From: Strigamia acuminata
Lineage: Eukaryota > Arthropoda > Chilopoda > Geophilomorpha > Linotaeniidae
Direction of reading: 5' to 3'
NCBI GenBank assembly: GCA_949358305.1
Contig: OX442323.1
Span: forward strand, 3,102,001 to 3,162,000
Length of the DNA stretch: 60,000 nt
In this document: piece by piece, positions 44,128 through 54,884 of the stretch
How positions within the stretch are numbered: the first letter of the stretch is position 1
Layout of the letters: every line of letters begins with the position of its first letter
The notes under the pieces: model-generated
What the model was told of the DNA's origin: nothing
Database searches by the model: none
The model's input: the letters and a program-made list of their open reading frames with translations, nothing else
Made by a program: the position numbers and the translations under genes

Positions 44128-46030
44128 CTATACATATGTTCGTCACCAGGAAATGAGATCGCTCGCGTTCGGTGCATTTGAAACTTTTTGTTAGATCGGA
44201 GATTTGCTCTCGAGCCTTGTCTTATCTGTTTTGACTTCTTGGACTGGAACTAATTCGAATGTATTATGATAAATTAAATTATGAAATCACTCGGCGACAG
44301 TAAAAACTCGTTTGCGATCGGTTGGTTTCATGCATACAGATCGTCTTATGAGCAGGGGCGCCGGGCAGAGAGGGGTGCTGGGCAGAGAGGGGTGACAGGC
44401 GCCTCCTACAAAGAGTCTTCATGAGTGTTCATGTCTGAGCTGAACTTGTAGGCCCGTTCTTACACACGAGCGGCACAGGTCAGGGAGCGCCACCCCGTGT
44501 GGCATTTTTTCCCTAAAGATGCATTTTATTCAGTCTGAAACTGCATTTTATTCAGTCTGAAACTGCATTGTATTCAGTCGGAATTTATTTTTGACAAAAT
44601 TGATTACTTTTTTTGTAGGGGGGTGGGGGGGGGGGGGGCACCAGTATGCTAAAAAAACCAGGTGCACTATACCCTAGGAACAGGCCTTGTAGGAACTTGT
44701 AAATGTAAAAACGTTTTTTTTTTTTTTAAATTACAACAAGGGGTAAGGAGCGCTTGATTTGCTTTTAGCTCAGGGTGCTGAAAAGCGTTAAGAGGGCCGT
44801 GCTTATGAGGAATACTTAAGTGGATAGATAATAAAGTAGATAATACTTTTAATCTTATTTTTATAAATTTTGGAGCACATTTAAACGTTGTTGAACTTTT
44901 ATCATTGTCGTATGTGTTTATCAAATTGGATTACATTAAGAGGAACCAGGAATGAGGGCATGATCAGAGTTTAAACCAATAGGCGCTTTCAAAGCTTGAG
45001 TTTGTGGCGTTTTTGATGTTTATGTCAAAAACATGGACAAATGGACACCAAAAGTAGCCAAAAAAAAACAAATACCATCAGCAAAATCGCACAAACAAAA
45101 ACCATTATAGAGTTGTTTACGACGGCTTTTGGTTTTCACAACTAATTAATTAAAATTGGTTGCCACGAAAGTTAGATCAAGAGGTCAAAGTGTCATAATG
45201 CTTTCAGGTGAAGCATCCGTCCTCCTGAAACGTGAGTAAATGCATAATTGTGTCACAACCACAAATCGTTGGTTGAATGAAAATAAAGGAATTTTTAATA
45301 GCAAGGCCAAGTAGAAAAAACGAAATTGCCTCACACACATTCATAGTTAGTTAAACGTGTTTTGTAATCTGTTTTGGCCGTTTATATAAACACTGAAAAC
45401 GACGTAAACAGAAACTTTGAATGCCCCTAAAGCTAGGTTCACACTTGTGTTCACACTAGGAGCGAAGCAACGCAACGTAAGGAAAAATTAGTCAAACGCA
45501 ACGCAGAGTTTGTTCACACTGTAGGGCACGTGTGAACAGAGCTGAAACAATTGATGTTGCGTTTGGCCAATCAGATGGTGTCAATGAAACCTGGAATTGG
45601 ATCTAGTTCTAGAAATTGTTCCAGAATCCGAAAATGGCGACTTGTTTGCATGTGGCAAAGTCTCGCCAACCAGACGTGAATCGACAAGAGTAGGAGTCGA
45701 TCGTGATTGGTTGGCCACAAGACCTTTCCTTCCGTTTCGTCGCTTACTCAAACTTTGAGTTGAAGCAGGAATTGGCGTCAACGACAAGAATTTGTGGACG
45801 CAAGCAGCTTGAATTGCGTCAGTTTTCTTGCGTTGCGTCTAGTGTGAACACAAGTGTGAAACCTATACTCTGTCTGTGTGTAACTTGGGCCTATTTCCGA
45901 TTGGCTGAGCCATTTCACTTGTGTAGTGATACCAAAAATAGATCAAAACAATGACAAATGATGCCATAGATCAGGAAATCAAAGAATGCGCCATGTATGA
46001 GTTGCGTATACTTAAATCTAGTCGTAACTT
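44128..46030. other. Spacer between transporters B and C with a MITE and a G-run
   Basis: No gene is recognised. It contains a guanine run near 44620-44639 able to form G-quadruplex-like structure, short GC-rich repeats at 44350-44400 (CTGGGCAGAGAGG words), triplicated TTCAGTCTGAAACTGCATT words near 44530, and a MITE at 45434-45865. Confidence 0.55.
45434..45865. mobile_element. MITE with TTCACACTTGTG ends
   Basis: The left end (GGTTCACACTTGTGTTCACA) and the right end (TGTGAACACAAGTGTGAAACC) are inverted copies of about 30-50 bases. Inner words GCAACGCAACG and CGTTGCGTC continue the symmetry. TA flanks both ends. No coding capacity is seen. Confidence 0.8.
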
Positions 46031-48119
46031 TCATTTATTTGCCTTTGAAACTCTTCGCCTGTTCCAAAAAATTTCAAAAATCCACAATATAAGTGCAAAA
46101 GACTGGGCCGCAGCAAAAATGAGAAAAGTCGTGCTGTAGCTTCCGGTCGCGTCCTTGATGCTCCCAACAGTGGCAGCGGTGATTAATAGAAACGGCGCCT
46201 TGATCATTTCGCTCACACCGAAAGCCGTCGGATAAATCTCTTGCGCAACGGTCGAAGCCACGATCTCGCAATAAAGCACCATACCAAAAGCGTAACAAAT
46301 GCCGCCCACCACCACCCCGAACAGCGCCACCGAATAGTTCCTCACGTACGCCAACAGGAGGAGATCCAACACGCTGATCGAGAGGATGACTGAATATAAA
46401 ATACTCTTCCGCAACTTGACTCGAAAGAGACACATCCCAACGAGTAGTCGTGACGTCAGATCCGCAAAACCACAAGCGGAAATGAGATAGGCGCCATTGA
46501 TTCGGCTCACACCCATTTCCTCCACCGCGAGATCCGGAAGTACGGTGACCATGGCGTAAAACAACGCACTTTGGATGGCATTTGCCAGGCCGTTGACGAC
46601 GAACGTGGAGTTTTTCACGAAAGAAACGTCGAGGTTTAAGCGAAAGAACGATTTAGGGCGATTAATCTCGGCGGCCACGAGCGGGGTTTGAGTGGCCGTT
46701 GGGTTTGTTGGTTTTCGGGTCGTGATAAAAACCGTCCGCAAGATGGATGCCGTGATAAATGAGTGCGTGACGAGACCGGCGGTTATGAGACATGCGCCGT
46801 TGAAGCCGTATGTGTCTATCGAGTGTTCGAGAAGCGGGGGCATGACCACGCTGCCCAAGGAACCGCCAGCGAGCAAAATACCGTTGGCTAAGGGACGTTT
46901 CTTTTTGAAACATTGGCCCACTACTGCCAGCGACGGAAAAAATGTGAAACTCGAACCAACGCCTAGAAAAAATGCATTAGTAAAATTTTTTAATTTTTTT
47001 TGTTTGTAATTCCACAGACCTAAATACACTAGACTGCGAACTTTACATTGGGCCCAGCTTGTGAGCGGAGGAGGCATTGTTGTCAGAAAGTGACGTCACT
47101 GATCCGCTCCAACTTCCTGTCGTCTTAAATTTGTGAATTTAATAAAATATCGTGTTATTTTCGGGTTAAATTTGTAAATGAAATATAATTTAGAGTCATT
47201 AACAACTGAAATTCGTAAATTTCACTTAATTTCCAGTCATTTTCAAATTCAGTTATTTTTAAATTTGCGTCATTTTCATAAAAATTCGATTCGTTTTTAT
47301 CAAAATTCGATTCGTTTTTATCAAAATTCGATTTGTTTTTATCAAAATTCGATTCGTTTTTATCAAAATTCGATTCGTTTTCATCAAAATTCGAGTTATT
47401 TTCATCAAAATTGAATTTATTTTCATCAAAATTTCAGTCATTTTCAAATTGGATTCATTTTCATCAAAATTATAGTCATTTTCGTTTGGAAATTTTGATT
47501 GAATGCTGTTTTCAGGCAGCCATTACGTTGACAGGAAGTGACATATACTATAGTGCTGCCACTTCCGGTATTCATAAGCTTCTTACCCACAATCCCTCAG
47601 TTCGCAGTATATTGTATTTAGGTCTGTGGTAATTCGTACTGAAAAATAAACTCCAACCGACGAATAGATAGAGAATATTCGACGCGAAAAAACTGATGAG
47701 CATTCCGATGGTTGCCAGAGTTCCGCCGAGAAAGATGACTCGATGGAAAGTGAATTTAGTCGCTAGAAAAGTGGCGATCGGAGCTGGAAAATCATTTTGG
47801 ATGGGAAAAAAAGAAAAAAAATCATTTTCTAATTTATTATTGTGACCTAAATACCGAAATTTGATTTTTTTATTTTTTTAGATTTTAATTTAAGTTTAAT
47901 ACCTGTGAGAAACACAACCGTCATGGTCACCATCGGAACCCAAGCTGCGACGGTTCTCGACGCCGATAAATATTTGATGGATGCAATGTAGATTATTCCG
48001 CCACTTTTGTAGAGACCCAACGACACGAAATTGACGAGAATGCCGGCCAGGAGGGTCCACCAACCGATCCCGCCGTCCAGGATGGGGAAACTTAAAGGTG
48101 CGCTTCTGTTTGGACACAT
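46031..48119 (-). CDS. Monocarboxylate-type transporter (SLC16 family), copy C, last intron lost
   Basis: Coding exons 48119-47903, 47783-47640 and 46962-46031 join to 430 residues. The first helix has ILDGGIGW. The final exon runs straight through the point where A, B and D have an intron (AATVGSIKDATGSY), with no extra or missing residues, so that intron was lost precisely. The cytosolic loop near residue 205 has NPTATQTPLVAA. The protein ends ANK-stop with codons AAT AAA TGA, again an AATAAA. Intron 2 is mostly a MITE whose edge is only about ten bases from the splice donor of exon 2. Role as an acid or metabolite carrier follows from the family. Confidence 0.9.
47012..47629. mobile_element. 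MITE, CCACAGACC family, copy 2
   Basis: The ends are perfect inverted copies (CCACAGACCTAAATACA) and the 5-bp target duplication TAATT is at 47007-47011 and 47630-47634. The orientation is opposite to copy 1 at 6901-7383, and the shared inner blocks (GGGCCCAGCTTGTGA, CTTACCCACAATCCCTCAG) match. This copy has an internal 21-bp tandem array at about 47258-47440. It occupies intron 2 of transporter C. Confidence 0.9.
47258..47440. repeat. 21-bp tandem array inside the MITE
   Basis: About eight copies of ATCAAAATTCGATTCGTTTTT follow each other with drift toward the right end. Copy 1 of the same MITE has only scattered related words here, so the array grew within this copy. Confidence 0.9.
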
Positions 48120-48220
48120 CTGGAGGTGGAGAGAGGAAAATGTAAAAGATTGCTGGCGCAAGTTTGAAGAGGGAGTCGTTTACAAGTTTAACGGTTGTGT
48201 TTCGCGACGTATTGTCTTAC

Positions 48221-48495
48221 CTGGGCTTTTTGGGGAAATGCGAATCGCTTAATGTGATACTGGTTTGTTAAATGAGGACATTGGGTCCGATTTTTCACGA
48301 TTTGATTAAATTAGCTCAACCTTCAATTCGGATTGGGCAATGGGCAGTTTTTAGTTTGTGGGGAGAAATACCTAGTTTTTATTGAAGCGCGACTTTATTA
48401 CACGACTTTGCCATTAATGGATCAGATGGTGAGCGGTCGGCATTCTGGCCTTGAGATGTTTTAAATTGAGTTGTCTGCGATCGGTTTATTTATAC
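48221..48495 (-). promoter_or_regulatory. Probable promoter and non-coding exon of transporter C
   Basis: On the minus strand GTATAAATAA starts at 48495, followed by CCGATCGCAGAC. A donor (CCCAG then GTAAGAC) ends a possible first exon at 48221, and a pyrimidine-rich acceptor lies just before the ATG at 48119. The TATA-like sequence coincides with the left target duplication of the hAT MITE at 48496-48785. Confidence 0.5.
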
Positions 48496-48785
48496 CGGGC
48501 TTCCCAAACTTTTTAGCATTGCGCCCCACTTTTTAAGCAAGGCGATCTTCTGCGCCCCACTACGTCTACTAGTGCATTAAATTTTTAAAAAATATACTAC
48601 TAAAAAGAAAAAAAGAAATTTTTATATAATTTTGCATAAAACTTTGTATAATTTTTTATATAATTTTATATAATTTTGTTTAAAAATTTACAAAAGTTTG
48701 CAAAATAAGCTTGTTTTATTTAGGCATGTATGATGGGTGCGCCCCACCAATAATCAGCTCGCGCCTCACCGTTTGGGAAACCCTG
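48496..48785. mobile_element. hAT-type MITE
   Basis: Termini CGGGCTTCCCAAAC and GTTTGGGAAACCCTG are inverted, matching the common hAT end CAGGGNTTCCCAAA. Flanking octamers ATTTATAC (48488-48495) and ATTTACAC (48786-48793) differ at one base and look like an 8-bp target duplication. Internal GCGCCCCA words continue the inverted repeat. It is non-coding. Confidence 0.85.
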
Positions 48786-48788
48786 ATT

Positions 48789-49359
48789 TACACAGTCGAA
48801 ACTCTCTATAACAAATCGCGATATAACGAATTATTGCAAAAACGAATTGTTTAAAATGACTTGGTTGGCCAACCATAGAACACCATGTTAAATATTTTCG
48901 TTATAACGAATTTCGATGTAATGAATTATTCGTTATAACAAACAGGTTTTCAGATACACCATGGTCCATGGATACACTAATACCCATAAACTTTCATTAT
49001 AACGAATTTTCAAAACTGATCACATGACTCACAACATCCGATGCCCATATTTAGAAAATTTTGGAAAATGAAAATGGCTGCCAAACGAAAGGCAATTTTG
49101 ATTCACGACAAGCTGAACATTATTGATGCCATTGACAATGGCAAGAAGCCATTAATTGTAGCAGAGTAGTTTAATTTGTCCCGTTCTACGATTTTAACTA
49201 TTTTCAAGAGTCGGGATAAAATTAACATGAAACTTGCAAGTGGTAATCAAGGTTTACAAAGAAAAAAGTGAGTGGTGATAAAATTTAATTTTTTCACCTA
49301 ATTCGTTTTAACGAATTCTCGTCCGGTCCCTTGCGATTCGTTATAGAGTTTCGACTGTA
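48789..49359 (+). mobile_element. Pogo/Tigger-like remnant with CENP-B-type HTH fragment
   Basis: The ends CAGTCGAAACTCTCTATAAC and GTTATAGAGTTTCGACTG are inverted and next to TA, typical of pogo/Tigger elements. Between 49068 and 49271 the frame reads a CENP-B N-terminal helix-turn-helix (MAAKRKAILIHDKLNIIDAI, then LSRSTILTIFKSRDKI) interrupted by one in-frame TAG at 49167-49169. The DDE catalytic part is missing, so the copy cannot move by itself. It directly follows the hAT MITE. Confidence 0.8.
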
Positions 49360-50119
49360 TAATACATTTTGAATTGGGTGGAGAGGTATTAAATTGAGTT
49401 TGCGGCGATTTTTTTCAAGACTTTTACAATAAGATATTTGTGGTTTTGCATTTTTAGTGATTTTTATTTTTAATTTTTAATTTTTTGCAGTGTCCAATTC
49501 TCTGACATGGGCTTTCGAATTTCCGAATCCCGAATCTTTACATTTTATAAAAATTACGATTTTTTTGTCGAAAATATTTTCGACTTTTTTGGAAAAATAA
49601 TCATCCAAATCTTTCCGAATCCCATCCGAATTCTATGGAAGATTCGAATCTCTGATAGATTCTGATTGTGGTGAATTCCGCGAATAGATGGCGCTACTCG
49701 CGCAGCTTTGCAGCTTCCCTGGGAGTGTTTTTGGTGCTCCATTTAGGAAGGTGAGTCTTAAACATGCACTTAAGCGCACGGTTTTTAACGATTTTATTAT
49801 TACAGTCCGTAGTTTCACACGCTTGACGAGATTTTCCATCGTGTCAACAACAAAAAGTAAAAAAAAAAAAATGCGAATTCGGAAAAACACCAATTCCCAC
49901 ATTTAATTGTAAGTACAATTACACGTGTACGCACAAACAATAGCGAACAAAAAAGATCAAACTCACCTAATGGCTGTTATTACGACATTGCGCGGTGGAC
50001 TAGAGCGCAACCATTGTGGTTAAACGTAATTAATCGCGTTAGAAAAGCACAAAAAATACTGAAAAGTGCAAAAACGCAATCAACAATAACCAAACGAAAA
50101 AAAAAAATATACTATACAA
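49360..50119. other. Spacer between the pogo remnant and transporter D
   Basis: No gene is recognised; short frames near 49630-49900 on both strands do not resemble known proteins. The sequence is AT-rich. Confidence 0.5.
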
Positions 50120-52126
50120 TCATTTATTGATCGTTACATCGATGTGTAATTGCAATTTTCCATTTTTATTTCTATTCCACCAAATTTCAAAAATCCACAT
50201 GCCCATCGCCACCGTCTCCGCGCACACAAATATCAGAAAAGTAGTCTTGTAGCTCCCAGTCGCGTCCTTCAGACTTCCTAGAAAAAATTCAATCAATACA
50301 AAGAAAACATAAACAGGTCAGATCACTTCATCGAATCCCGTTTCATCGAATTCTCATTTTATCTCATTTTTCGAAATTTTGGAAAACGGGGGTCGTTTCA
50401 TCGAATTAAATTCCGCTCGGTACGTTTCATCGAATTTTCAACCATCATCGGGGATGTTATTCACGTGGCTACATGGTTAGGTTAGGTCAGGTTAGGTTAG
50501 GTTAGGTTAGGTCAGGTCAGATTAGGTTAGGTTAGGTTAGGTCAGGTCAGATTAGGTTAGGTTAGGTTAGGTCAGGTCAGATTAGGTTAGGTTTTTGGGT
50601 TTTCTGTTTGTACCGTTTCATCGAATTTCTTGAAAAAATGGTACGTTTCATCGAAAAAAACCGCCATTTGATGAAACTGGATTCGATGAAGTGACCCGAC
50701 TTCAAACATAAATCCAAAAATACTCACCGACGGAGGAAGCGGTGATCAATAATATCGGCGCTTTTATCACTTCGCTGATGCCAAACGCTTTAGGAAAATT
50801 CTCGGGCGTCTGACACGAAGCCAGCAACTCGTAATAAATAAGTATCCCGAACGCGAAACAACCGCCGGCCATGACGGCGGCGAACACCGCGATCGAGTAA
50901 TTGCGCACGTAGGCCAGCAGAACCAGCGCCAGCACGTTGACGAACAAAACAATAGCGAATAACACGTTTTTCCTCATTTTTAGCCTCACCATCAACATCC
51001 CGGCGAGCACCCGGGCCGACAGATCCGCGAAAGCCGTCGCGGACACGAGATAAGCGCCTTGGATCCGACTCGCGCCCATCTCTTCGACGGCCAGGTCGGG
51101 CAGAATCGTGACCGACGCCAGGAACAAGGACGCCTGGATGGCACTGGCGAGGGCGTTGACCGCGAACGTGCAGTTTTTGACGTAGGATAAATCGATGCGT
51201 TTTTCGCGAGCTTTTATTTCGCTTTTGTCCAAAAGCGGCACTTCCGTCAGCTGCGGAATGGACGCGACGGGCTTTAACGTGACCAAATAGAGCACTCTCA
51301 ATATGGAAGCTGTGACGAAGAATTGCATGACGAAGCCCGCCATTACGAGACACGCGCCGTTGAGTCCGTACGTGTCAATTAGGTGCTCGAGGAGCGGCGG
51401 GATGCACACGCTTCCGACGGCACCTCCGGCGAGCACGAGGCCGTTGGCCAGCGGTCGCTTTTTTTTGAAACATTGGCCCACTACGACTAATGATGGGAAA
51501 AATGCTAGACTGGAACCGACACCTGCGAAAAGAATGCGGGAAGGAGCGGTTATTAATGTTGTTGATGGTTGGGCGCTCGAGCGTACCGAATAGGAGGCTC
51601 CAGCCGGCGAATAAGGTCGCGAGGTCCGACGCGATGAAGTTTAAAAGCATCCCGGTGGTGGCGATGAGTCCGCCCAGGAAGATGATGCGGTGAAATGTAA
51701 ATCTTTGTGATAGAAATGTGGCAATCGGCGCTAAAAATAGACGGATTGAGTCGAGGAATTTCTTTTGGTTAATTCATATTTGCATTGATTTGACGTTTTG
51801 TTCATTGTCGGGTTAATTTATTAGTCCTTGGGTCTTTTTTTTTATTTAATTTAATTTTTTTTTTTTTTTTTTTTTTTGTGGAAATATATGTAATTTAATA
51901 TTTTTTTTGTACCTGTGAAAAACACTATCATCATGGTCACCATGGGAACCCAAGCCGCGACCGTCCTCGACGCTGAGAACGAGTTGACCGATGCCATGTA
52001 TATAATTCCTCCGCTTCTATACAGACCCATTGATACGAAATTACTGAAAAGTCCGGCAACGACTGACCACCAGCCGAGACCGCCGTCTAAAACCGGGTAA
52101 CTCACGGGTGCACGAGTGTAAAGCAT
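50120..52126 (-). CDS. Monocarboxylate-type transporter (SLC16 family), copy D
   Basis: Coding exons 52126-51913, 51730-51587, 51522-50728 and 50277-50120 join to 436 residues. The first helix has VLDGGLGW. Exon 3 starts with the conserved GVGSSLAFFPSLVVVGQCFK and includes a loop with a basic cluster (KSEIKAREKRID). Exon 4 begins GSLKDATGSYKTTF. It ends INK-stop with codons AAT AAA TGA, giving AATAAA directly before the stop. This is the array member nearest the shared intergenic region with mRpL28. A 12-helix plasma-membrane carrier is the family expectation; the substrate is unknown. Confidence 0.9.
50318..50703. mobile_element. MITE in transporter D intron 3 with TTAGG/TCAGG core
   Basis: Inverted ends (TCAGATCACTTCATCGAATC and GATTCGATGAAGTGACCCGA) enclose repeated CGTTTCATCGAATT words and a central array at 50477-50591. 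It is related to the degenerate copy at 32736-32932. Confidence 0.75.
50477..50591. repeat. Mixed TTAGG / TCAGG array
   Basis: Units alternate between GGTTA and GGTCA types, and a higher-order block of about 42 bp containing AGGTCAGGTCAGATTAGG repeats nearly three times. The array lies in the centre of a MITE, not at a chromosome end. Confidence 0.9.
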
Positions 52127-52638
52127 CTTTAAAACGGAATAAAATCAACTCTTTAAGCGTGAAAATAAAAAAATCGACCGAAACGGCTTAAATCTTATTT
52201 TTTGATCGAATTTCATCACAATGAGGAAATCATAAATATTTTCTTCCGAATCTTCCTACTACGGTGGCCTTTGTTGTTAGGTTTTATTGATTTTTTATTG
52301 AATTTTACGTGGGCGTAAAAATTTATGATGAAAGTCCCAAATTGACGTTTTATGAGACCATATAACGTCAAAAATCATAACCATACATATAAAAAATTAA
52401 CTTTAACTTTTTCTTATTGTTTTCATATTTTTTTTTACATTTATCATTTACTCTGCAAAGTGCAATTGTAATATGATTTATAGTGGCAACTTGATATAGA
52501 AATTATTAAAATCCTTTCCTCAAATTTTTTTTTATATTTTTTTAATTTTTTTTTATTTTTGTAATAAATTTAAAACATATGTTGAGACAATTTTGTCCGT
52601 GTAAACAACAAAGGGAGAGATTTAAAGTTTAACGTTAC

Positions 52639-52688
52639 CTTTATGAGTGCATATCATTGATTGAATGATGTGTCGTCTGCTTTTTATA
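52639..52688 (-). promoter_or_regulatory. Probable promoter and short non-coding exon of transporter D
   Basis: TATAAAA at 52688-52682 (minus strand) is followed at once by AGCAGACGAC, as near copy A. A donor (ATAAAG then GTAACG) ends a tiny first exon at 52639; the acceptor (CGTTTTAAAG) lies just before the ATG at 52126. Confidence 0.5.
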
Positions 52689-53177
52689 ACCACGAGTTGG
52701 CAATTTTCCAACGTTGGAATCGCGGGCCTGCAGCTAAATCAAGCTAGTTTCGTACGAAACTCACCATTGAAACTCGCGGAAACACATAACACTTAATAAT
52801 GCGCTCGCTTCTGACCCTTCGATTGGAATGCTGGGAATTTTCCACCAGTTTTGTTACGCGAAACATTTCTCGCCGCACAATAAACAAACACCTGTCTATG
52901 AAACGAAAATTGGTCCGTTCAAATTTTCATTTTTTGGTGTTCACTCGTTTGTGTTTTCGACCAATCCAACTCTTCCCTTTGATAAATTTTTTTTTTAAAT
53001 TAAACAAAACGAGTTATCTCGTGTAATTACATCACCGCGAGTATTTTTCTTACCTCGAAATTGACTCGGCTTCGCTGCCTTTATCCATACGTCTTCGCTA
53101 TTTGCGCACCAGGTGGCGAAATAAGTATCCGGTTTTTCATCTAACCCTGCTCAGTTTCCCGTTCGAAAAGCTGAAAA
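52689..53177. other. Divergent intergenic region, transporter D and mRpL28
   Basis: About 490 bases separate the TATA box of transporter D from the mRpL28 ATG. It should hold both promoters. No conserved site was identified on the mRpL28 side, and no repeat was recognised. Confidence 0.5.
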
Positions 53178-54263
53178 ATGTGGAATCTCGAGTGGAAATA
53201 TTGGCGCGCTGTTGAAGTACTGAAACGAACACCTATCCAGTATCAGAAATATTTATACGAAATGCAAAACAAACCGCCCAAACCGGTTCACTTCGTACCC
53301 AAAGAGAAGCTCTACACGAGGGATCCGGTTACGGGCGAAGAGTAAATAGACACGGCAAACAATCGCACAAAAATTGCAATTTTAATTTTAATTTTTGTAT
53401 TTTCCAGGACGCGGTTTGAAAATCGAGTCGTACCTTTAATATTCCCCAAACAATGCAACCTGGGCTTGTGGGGCGGCGAAGGGGTCATCAAAGGCTTGAA
53501 GAGAGGTCCGAAACATGTGTCTCCTAGAATTCCAAAAATGTGGTTTCCGACTTTACGACGTGCAGTCATTTATAGTGAAATTCTGGACAAGCGCATGAAG
53601 TTTACGGCCACCTTTAGAGCGCTTAATCTAATAGACGAAGCTTTCGGCTTAGATTATTATATATTAAAAGTATATGGAGGTTTTTAAAATTTGTGTTTTT
53701 TTGTGTTTAAATGTTTCGTTTGTGCGGGCAGACCGATCCGGTGGATTTGAGGTCGCAATTGGCGATGGATTTACGTCGAAAAATGCTGCTGACGCTCGTT
53801 AGGAAGGAAATGTATCCGGATGATCCGGAAAAACGTGATGAAATATACGAGAAATATAAAGAATTTATTATTCCGGTTGGTTTGGAGTTGTTTTGACGTT
53901 TTGTTCGTGTTTAATGGGTTGTTTTGTTCAGGAGGAGGAAGCTGAGTGGTTCGGATTGAGTGTTATGCACGCGGTGGTGAAACAGTTGGAAATTGAGAAA
54001 AAACAATGTGTGACAGTTCCTTTGAAAATGGCGTATAGGACTGAATTTTTTGAAAAACTCAAAGGTAATTATAGTGTTTTTTGTGTTTGGTTTTTTAATT
54101 ATTTTTTTTGTTTGGCAGAAATGAAAGAAAATGAGGTGGTGGAAGAAAAGTAAGCGTATAATTTGAGGAATTGATTTGTTTTTGTGTTTTTAATAATTTT
54201 TGTTTTTATTTCAGGTCCGATAATTGGCTGAGCAAGATAAAATCTGTCACGAGGTTTAAATAA
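53178..54263 (+). CDS. mRpL28: Mitochondrial large-subunit ribosomal protein bL28m
   Basis: Six exons (53178-53341, 53408-53669, 53732-53875, 53932-54064, 54119-54149, 54215-54263) join to 260 residues, close to the usual length. The conserved L28 region is clear in exon 2 (NLGLWGGEGVIKGLKRGPKH, then KMWFPTLRRA and ILDKRMKFTATFRAL). The protein is a structural part of the mitochondrial 39S subunit. The N-terminus is basic and could act as a matrix import sequence. The C-terminal half is helical and acidic, ending WLSKIKSVTRFK. AATAAA-like words follow near 54421. All frames close, so the gene looks functional. Confidence 0.93.
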
Positions 54264-54884
54264 ACGAGATGTTTGAATATTTGGTAAGTCGTAGAATAAG
54301 AAATCGATAAATCATTTTTTAAATTAATTTATTTTTATGCTTATTTTATTTTACAGTTAAATATATTTTTTTTTAGGTATTGTATAATCATACAAAATTA
54401 TCATTATCATCACTTTTATAAATAAATAATTTTTTTTTTTTAATAATTTTTTTTTTATTAAATTAAACATCGTTGAATAAATTTAAAAAGTTTTGAATTA
54501 ACACGATTAAAAATTAACAACATTTGTTAAAAATTATTTAATATAATGCACTTTGTTTAGGAATAAATTATTACACAGAATTTGTTTAATAAAAAAAAAT
54601 GTCATTTCCTGCAGTTTAAATTGGCATAATTATAAAAAAAAAAAAATTCACAACTTTTTAAGTATTTCTGCTTAATTAAAAACAAAACAATAATAATAAC
54701 ATTGAATAATTTATAGGCAGTACAAAATGAACAATTGGAAAAAAAAATCCCTATTTTAAAAATTTAATACAATAACTGACAGTAAAATTATTATTTTTTT
54801 TAAAAATAAAAAAAAAATAGTGGCACTTGTGAAAACAAATCAAACTGTCCCTGAAAAACTCTGTTAATGATTGGTGCTTTTGTT
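54264..54884. other. AT-rich convergent spacer
   Basis: Very A/T-rich sequence with several homopolymer runs lies between the convergent 3' ends of mRpL28 and the flippase gene. AATAAA words occur near 54421 for mRpL28. No gene is seen. Confidence 0.6.

Noticed and set aside
46031-47077. Start of transporter C at 47077
   Set aside because: The upstream part of that frame runs through the MITE and intron 2; helix 1 and the first motif are encoded by exons at 48119-47903 and 47783-47640.
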